Assembly: GCA_039930045.1 (NCBI GenBank)
Contig: JBDSQB010000023.1
Location: 1-64,000 of the forward strand
DNA length: 64,000 nucleotides
Origin: Chthoniobacterales bacterium
GTDB lineage: Bacteria; Verrucomicrobiota; Verrucomicrobiia; Chthoniobacterales; DASVRZ01
Direction: 5' to 3'
Under the pieces are notes generated by a model that saw nothing but the letters and a program-made list of their open reading frames with translations, did not search any database and was not told where the DNA came from. Made by a program: the position numbers and the translations under genes. The first letter of the stretch is position 1. Every line of letters begins with the position of its first letter. This document shows positions 60,417 to 64,000 of the stretch, piece after piece.

Positions 60417-61804
60417 ATGGATCGCATCGTCGGGATCGAGATCGAATACGGCTGCCTCGCCACCGGCCCCCTCGCCGCCTCCTGGCCAGCGCGGGTGAGA
60501 AATTTCCTCTTCGCCGAACGCCAGCGCGGCCTCATTGACCAGCATTACCGCGATTACGAGGAGCCTCCCGGCAACGGCGGATTCCTCTTCAATGGCGGCC
60601 GCCTCTACCTCGACATGGGCCACCTCGAATACGCCACCGCCGAGTGCCTCGACCTCCATGATCTCGTCGCCCACGAGCTCGCCGGCGACCAGCTCATCCT
60701 CGAAGCCCTCCAATGCCTGAGTGAAATGGAACCCGACTCTGACGTTTCCTTCCTCAAAAACAACATCGACCACTTCACCGACGCCACCTTTGGCTGCCAT
60801 GAAAACTACCTCATGCAGCGCGACGCCCTTTTACCGACGGTGCCCTCGGAGCCCTCCTCGCCTTCCTCGCCACCCGGCAAATCTTCACCGGCAGCGGACG
60901 CATCGGCAGCGCCGCCCCACAATTCTACACCGACCCCGAGGAGCCCCTCCTCACCCCGCAGTTCCAGATGAGCCAGCGCGCCGACCACATGGTCAACGAC
61001 ATCTACCAGTGGGTGCAATTTAACCGCTCCATCATCAACGCCCGCGACGAACCCCTCGCCGACCCGCGCCGCTACCGCCGCCTCCACCTCCTCATCGGCG
61101 ACTCGAATATGAGCCCCTACGCCATCGCCCTCAAAGTCGGCACCACCGCCCTCATCCTCCGGCTCCTCGAAGAACAGGCCCTCCCCACCGACCTCGCCCT
61201 CCTCGACGCCGTCCATACCACCCGCACCCTCTCGCGCGACATCGGCGGCGCCTGGCTCGTCCGCTTGGAAAATGGGGAAACGATCAGCGCCATCGACCTG
61301 CAACTCGCCTTTCTCCGCGCCGCCCGCGACCGCTTTGCCCACGAAAACCCCGAGACCGACTGGGTCCTTGCCCAGTGGGAATACGTTCTCACCCATCTGC
61401 GCAGCGACCCCGAGAGCCTCCTCGGCGGCGTGGACTGGCTCACGAAACACTGGCTGCTCCAGCTCTTTGCCGACGCCGAACACCTCGCCTTCGACGATCC
61501 GTGGATGCTCAGCCAGGACCTCGAATACCACAACATCGACCCCGCGCGCGGCCTCTTCCACTCCATCGAGAGCGCCGGGGAGATCCGCCGCTTTAACGAC
61601 TCCGCCCGCCGCGCCAACGCCCTCGGCGAGCCCCCGGCCAACACCCGCGCTGCGGGTCGTTCCACCGCCATGCACCGCATCCGGGAGCGCGGCCTTCCCT
61701 ATTTTCTCAACTGGGACGCCGTCGCCCTCGACGAACACCGTACCCTGCTCCTGCCCGACCCATTCCGCCCTTACTCGACTGAAGCCGCCGCCTTCCTGCC
61801 CTAA
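60417..61804 (+). CDS. pafA: Pup-ligase (PafA)-like protein, interrupted by a one-base frameshift
   Basis: Two frames join into about 462 residues, the normal PafA length, if one base is added to the TTTT run at 60829-60832. Part 1 has MDRIVGIEIEYG (metal-binding Glu), GGRLYLDMGHLEYATAEC (catalytic Asp) and LKNNIDHFTDATFGCHENYLMQRDA. Part 2 (new frame) has LLAFLATRQIFTGSGRIG, MSQRADHM, IINARDEPLADPRRYRRLHLLIGDSNMS, KVGTTALIL and ends with DPFRPY. The short N-terminal region lacks the Dop loop, and GCHENYL and the ending favour the ligase PafA over the deamidase Dop. No Pup, Dop or proteasome gene is in the window. The LacI gene upstream is separated by a terminator. Confidence 0.87.
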
Positions 61805-62124
61805 AGAACGCCCTTTCGGCCTCCCAGGCATTTGCCCTCCAGAAGCGGTCCATGGAGCGCATCTGTCCTCAGATGCCACATGTGCCCGACTCCCCCCTTC
61901 CGGCCAGCGATACGCCTTCTGCCACTCCGCAGCCGACCCGGCTCCAGCCAACCGACCCGCCTCTCGTTCCCAAACTCCGTTTGGGAATGCTACTATCCCG
62001 TGAAACTCCCAATTCGCCTGCACGCGCACCAAGAACAGAGATGAAGGCCTGTTCGAGTGAATCTGTCTCAGTGTTTGACCGATAACTTTCGTCTATAATA
62101 GGTTAGGCATTCGGGTATTTTTCC
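61805..62124. other. Intergenic stretch with truncated repeat copy B
   Basis: 320 bp with no gene. The part 61963-62010 starts like repeat copy A (CTCGTTCCCAAACTCC...TTTGGGAATGC, then CCCGTGAAACT) but stops after about 48 bp, so it is a truncated copy. The rest shows no open frame with coding character; 62050-62124 becomes AT-richer and probably holds the promoter of the next gene (TTGACC...TATAAT-like segment around 62077-62098). Confidence 0.6.
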
Positions 62125-62568
62125 ATGAAGCGAACGATTTCATCCGCTGCCCACTCGGCATTCAAGATGCTTATGTTGTTTTTCTCCTTCTTGTTCGTTC
62201 TGATGTTCATTGTCTCGAGTATCGACTCAGGTCGAATTCGCTGGGACCGAGTTTTATTCCCAGGAGGAGTTCTGGCGCTTTTTCTTTGGTTTGCTATTTC
62301 ACGCAAGACTATCCAGATGGATGACCATTTTTTGTATGCTTCTGTTTTTCGTCGCGTTGCTGTCATCCCACTTGAGCAGATTTCCTCCGTTCGCGAATCC
62401 ATTGGCATGAGAGATCGATCTGTAACGATTCATTTTCACAACACCACACCTTTCGGTCGTTCTATTACCTTTTCTCCGACCTATAAGCTTACTGGGAAGC
62501 CACATCCGATCGTTACCGAGCTTTCGGCATATGCTCATGCACCAACCAACGCACCTTATGAGCATTGA
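62125..62568 (+). CDS. Hypothetical membrane protein
   Basis: 147 residues with two membrane helices (FKMLMLFFSFLFVLMFIVSSI and VLFPGGVLALFLWFAIS) followed by a beta-rich domain (KTIQMDDHFLYASVFRRVAVIPLEQISSV) that resembles small bacterial PH-like domains. Codons are AT-richer than in neighbouring genes. It overlaps the next gene's likely start by about 11 bp. No family is certain. Confidence 0.7.
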   Translation: MKRTISSAAHSAFKMLMLFFSFLFVLMFIVSSIDSGRIRWDRVLFPGGVLALFLWFAISRKTIQMDDHFLYASVFRRVAVIPLEQISSVRESIGMRDRSVTIHFHNTTPFGRSITFSPTYKLTGKPHPIVTELSAYAHAPTNAPYEH

Positions 62569-62851
62569 TATTGAAGAGAAACTTCTACGGATGGATAAGA
62601 AGCTTGAATCCAAGTGGCGATATATTTTCATACATGGCGTTCTGGTTTGTGGTCTGCCATTTTGGGGCATTGGGTTTGCAAATCGCTATTTCTTCCACCA
62701 CGACCAGCATTTGATACGGAACTCAATAATAGGATTGCCTTTTGCCTTAGTGTTGAGCTTTGCCTATGGATATTATCAGTGGCTATTTCCTTTTTGGCGG
62801 ACTGGCTGGCTTCATTGGGTTCTCAAGATCACGCACCCTGAAGCCAAGTAA
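62558..62851 (+). CDS. Hypothetical small membrane protein
   Basis: 97 residues from ATG 62558 (MSIDIEEKLLRMDKKLESKW); an upstream in-frame ATG at 62531 lies deeper in the previous gene. Two membrane helices (YIFIHGVLVCGLPFWGIGFA and SIIGLPFALVLSFAYGYYQWLF). AT-rich like its partner gene. No family recognised. Confidence 0.6.
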   Translation: MSIDIEEKLLRMDKKLESKWRYIFIHGVLVCGLPFWGIGFANRYFFHHDQHLIRNSIIGLPFALVLSFAYGYYQWLFPFWRTGWLHWVLKITHPEAK

Positions 62852-62859
62852 TAGGTTCC

Positions 62860-62989
62860 CTCGTTCCCAAACTTCTCTTTGGGAACGCCGTTATCCGGCG
62901 AATCTCCTGATTTGCCAGTGACGCGGGTATGGGAAGGAAACAGAATTTCCCAGCCAAGTGCGTTTCCAAACAGGAGTTTGGGAACGAGG
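62860..62989. repeat. Dispersed palindromic repeat, copy C (full length)
   Basis: 130 bp with the same ends as copy A: CTCGTTCCCAAAC...TTTGGGAACG at the left and GTTTCCAAAC...GTTTGGGAACGAGG at the right. The interior has diverged but keeps short dyads and the shared CAAGTGCGTT before the right hairpin. It lies 8 bp after the AT-rich gene pair. Confidence 0.78.
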
Positions 62990-63102
62990 GTGTGCGAAGG
63001 AGGCTGGTATTTGAAGGCAAGGTCACTTTTGCACCTCTACGAACCCAAGAAGGCATTTTTTCTTCGCGTCTTTCTGGCTTCTTGGTTTAACTTTTCTCCC
63101 CA

Positions 63103-64000
63103 ATGCCTGCGGCCAAGTCTTCTTCTATTTATGCTGTCGTCGGGAGTGATGAGGCGAAGATCAAGCTGGCGGCTCGGGCGCTGGCGGAGAAGCTCTCGCC
63201 GCCGGATGCGGGGGAGTTTGGCCTGGAGATTGTGGATGGGTGTGTGGAGGGAGCGGAGGCGGCGCGCGCGAAGATACTGGAGGCGGTGCAGGCGCTGTTG
63301 ACGCTGCCGTTTTTTGGCGGCGGGAAGCTGGTCTGGCTGAAGAATGCGACGTTTTTTGCGGATTCGGTGACGGGCCGGGCGGAGGCGGTGCTGGAGGCGG
63401 TGGAGTCGTTTTCGGAGTTGCTGAAGAAGGGCTTGCCGCCGGATGTGGTGCTCTTAATTAGTGCGCTGGACATCGACAAGCGGCGTTCGTTTTACAAGTC
63501 GCTCGGGAAGCTGGGTGAGGTGCAGGTGTTTGATAAGATTGAGACCGGACGTGGCAACTGGGAGGAGCAGGTGGAGGCGCTGGTGATGACGGAGGCGCGG
63601 CGGCTGGGGCTGCGGATGGAGCGGGATGCGCTGGAGTTGTTTGTGCAACTCGTGGGCGCGGACACGGGGCAGATGGGGAATGAGCTGGAGAAGCTGGATT
63701 TGTTTTTCGGGACTACGGAACCGAAGCTGGTGACGGCGGATTTGGTGCGAAGTCTAGTGGCGCGCACGAAGGAGGGGGTGGTCTTTGATTTGGGCAATGC
63801 CATTGCGCGGCGCGACTTGCGGAGTGCGCTGCGGCTGGTGGATCTGTTGTTGCGCCAGGGGGAGTCGGCGGTGGGGATCTTGCTGGTGGCGGTGATTCCA
63901 ACGGTGCGGAATCTGTTGGTAGTGAAGGATCTGATGGTGCGGCACAAGTTGCGTCCACCGGAGCAGCCGTTCTTTTTTGGCAAGACGCTGGAGCGGTTGT
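63103..64000 (+). CDS. holA: DNA polymerase III delta subunit, N-terminal part (runs off the window)
   Basis: 299 codons are visible from ATG 63103 and the frame is open to the end. The delta-subunit fold is recognisable: SSIYAVVGSDEAKIKLAARALAEKL, LLTLPFFGGGKLVWLKNATFF, LPPDVVLLISALDIDKRRSFYKSL, the lid region LFVQLVGADTGQMGNELEKLDLFFG and the C-terminal helices GVVFDLGNAIARRDLRSALRLVDLLLRQGESAVGIL. It opens the sliding clamp in the clamp loader. G-rich coding strand. Confidence 0.9.
   Translation, partial: MPAAKSSSIYAVVGSDEAKIKLAARALAEKLSPPDAGEFGLEIVDGCVEGAEAARAKILEAVQALLTLPFFGGGKLVWLKNATFFADSVTGRAEAVLEAVESFSELLKKGLPPDVVLLISALDIDKRRSFYKSLGKLGEVQVFDKIETGRGNWEEQVEALVMTEARRLGLRMERDALELFVQLVGADTGQMGNELEKLDLFFGTTEPKLVTADLVRSLVARTKEGVVFDLGNAIARRDLRSALRLVDLLLRQGESAVGILLVAVIPTVRNLLVVKDLMVRHKLRPPEQPFFFGKTLERL

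Noticed and set aside
60825-60836. Programmed ribosomal frameshift in the pafA homologue
   Set aside because: GCC CTT TTA does not form a canonical X XXY YYZ slippery site and no clear stimulatory structure follows; an indel is simpler.

Overview
The window looks like a piece of a Gram-negative, Verrucomicrobia-type chromosome, with high GC, short intergenic gaps and many ATGA-type start/stop overlaps. The evidence is: outer-membrane porins and an LpxR-type lipid A deacylase; a PEP-CTERM protein; a Planctomycetes/Verrucomicrobia-style MoxR-DUF58-BatA-DUF4159 operon; DUF3857/transglutaminase proteins; and a Pup-ligase (PafA) homologue outside Actinobacteria. The phylum is an inference; there is no rRNA or ribosomal protein here to fix it.

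Layout. 1-8 kb: end of an alginate-lyase-like gene, a YkgJ Cys-cluster protein, an outer-membrane protein, a DUF3857/transglutaminase membrane protein, and a porin followed by a sulfate-binding protein. 8-20 kb: one long minus-strand operon running from a caspase-like/transglutaminase fusion through MoxR, DUF58, BatA-like, a DUF4175-like protein, a VWA protein and DUF4159; two of its genes carry a one-base frameshift. 20-27.6 kb: a plus-strand arsenic/sulfur cluster (arsR, arsD, arsA, rhodanese, CoA-disulfide reductase-rhodanese, cytochrome, Nramp-like) with remnants of two permeases. 27.6-34.5 kb: a phosphate regulon (phoB-like, porin, pstS, terminator, pstC, pstA, pstB). 34.7-47 kb: housekeeping and envelope genes (lpxR, aminotransferase, lspA, cca, wrbA/doxX with a divergent LysR, dgt, argG, TauE/SafE). 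47-58 kb: a 21-bp tandem repeat, a TPR protein, metG, an AlgI/AlgJ-like O-acetylation pair, a PEP-CTERM protein, lysS, a Tgt-methyltransferase fusion, a spermidine-synthase-like protein, a beta-hydroxyacid dehydrogenase and tRNA-Ser(CGA). 58.6-64 kb: a LacI regulator, the frameshifted pafA homologue, an AT-richer pocket of two small genes flanked by copies of a dispersed repeat, and the start of holA.

How genes work together. The two porins (6.4-8.0 kb and 32.2-33.7 kb) are close paralogues. Each is directly followed by a periplasmic oxyanion-binding protein, sulfate in one case and phosphate in the other, which suggests matched outer-membrane/periplasm uptake pairs. The ars cluster couples an ArsD/ArsA pump ATPase to sulfur-handling enzymes, but its membrane permease appears to have been lost. 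The strongest unexplained signals are a recurrent 16-bp motif (consensus near GAGTTCCATTCGACTC) in and between genes across the window, the Tgt-MnmC-like fusion, the lone PafA homologue, and the repeat families.
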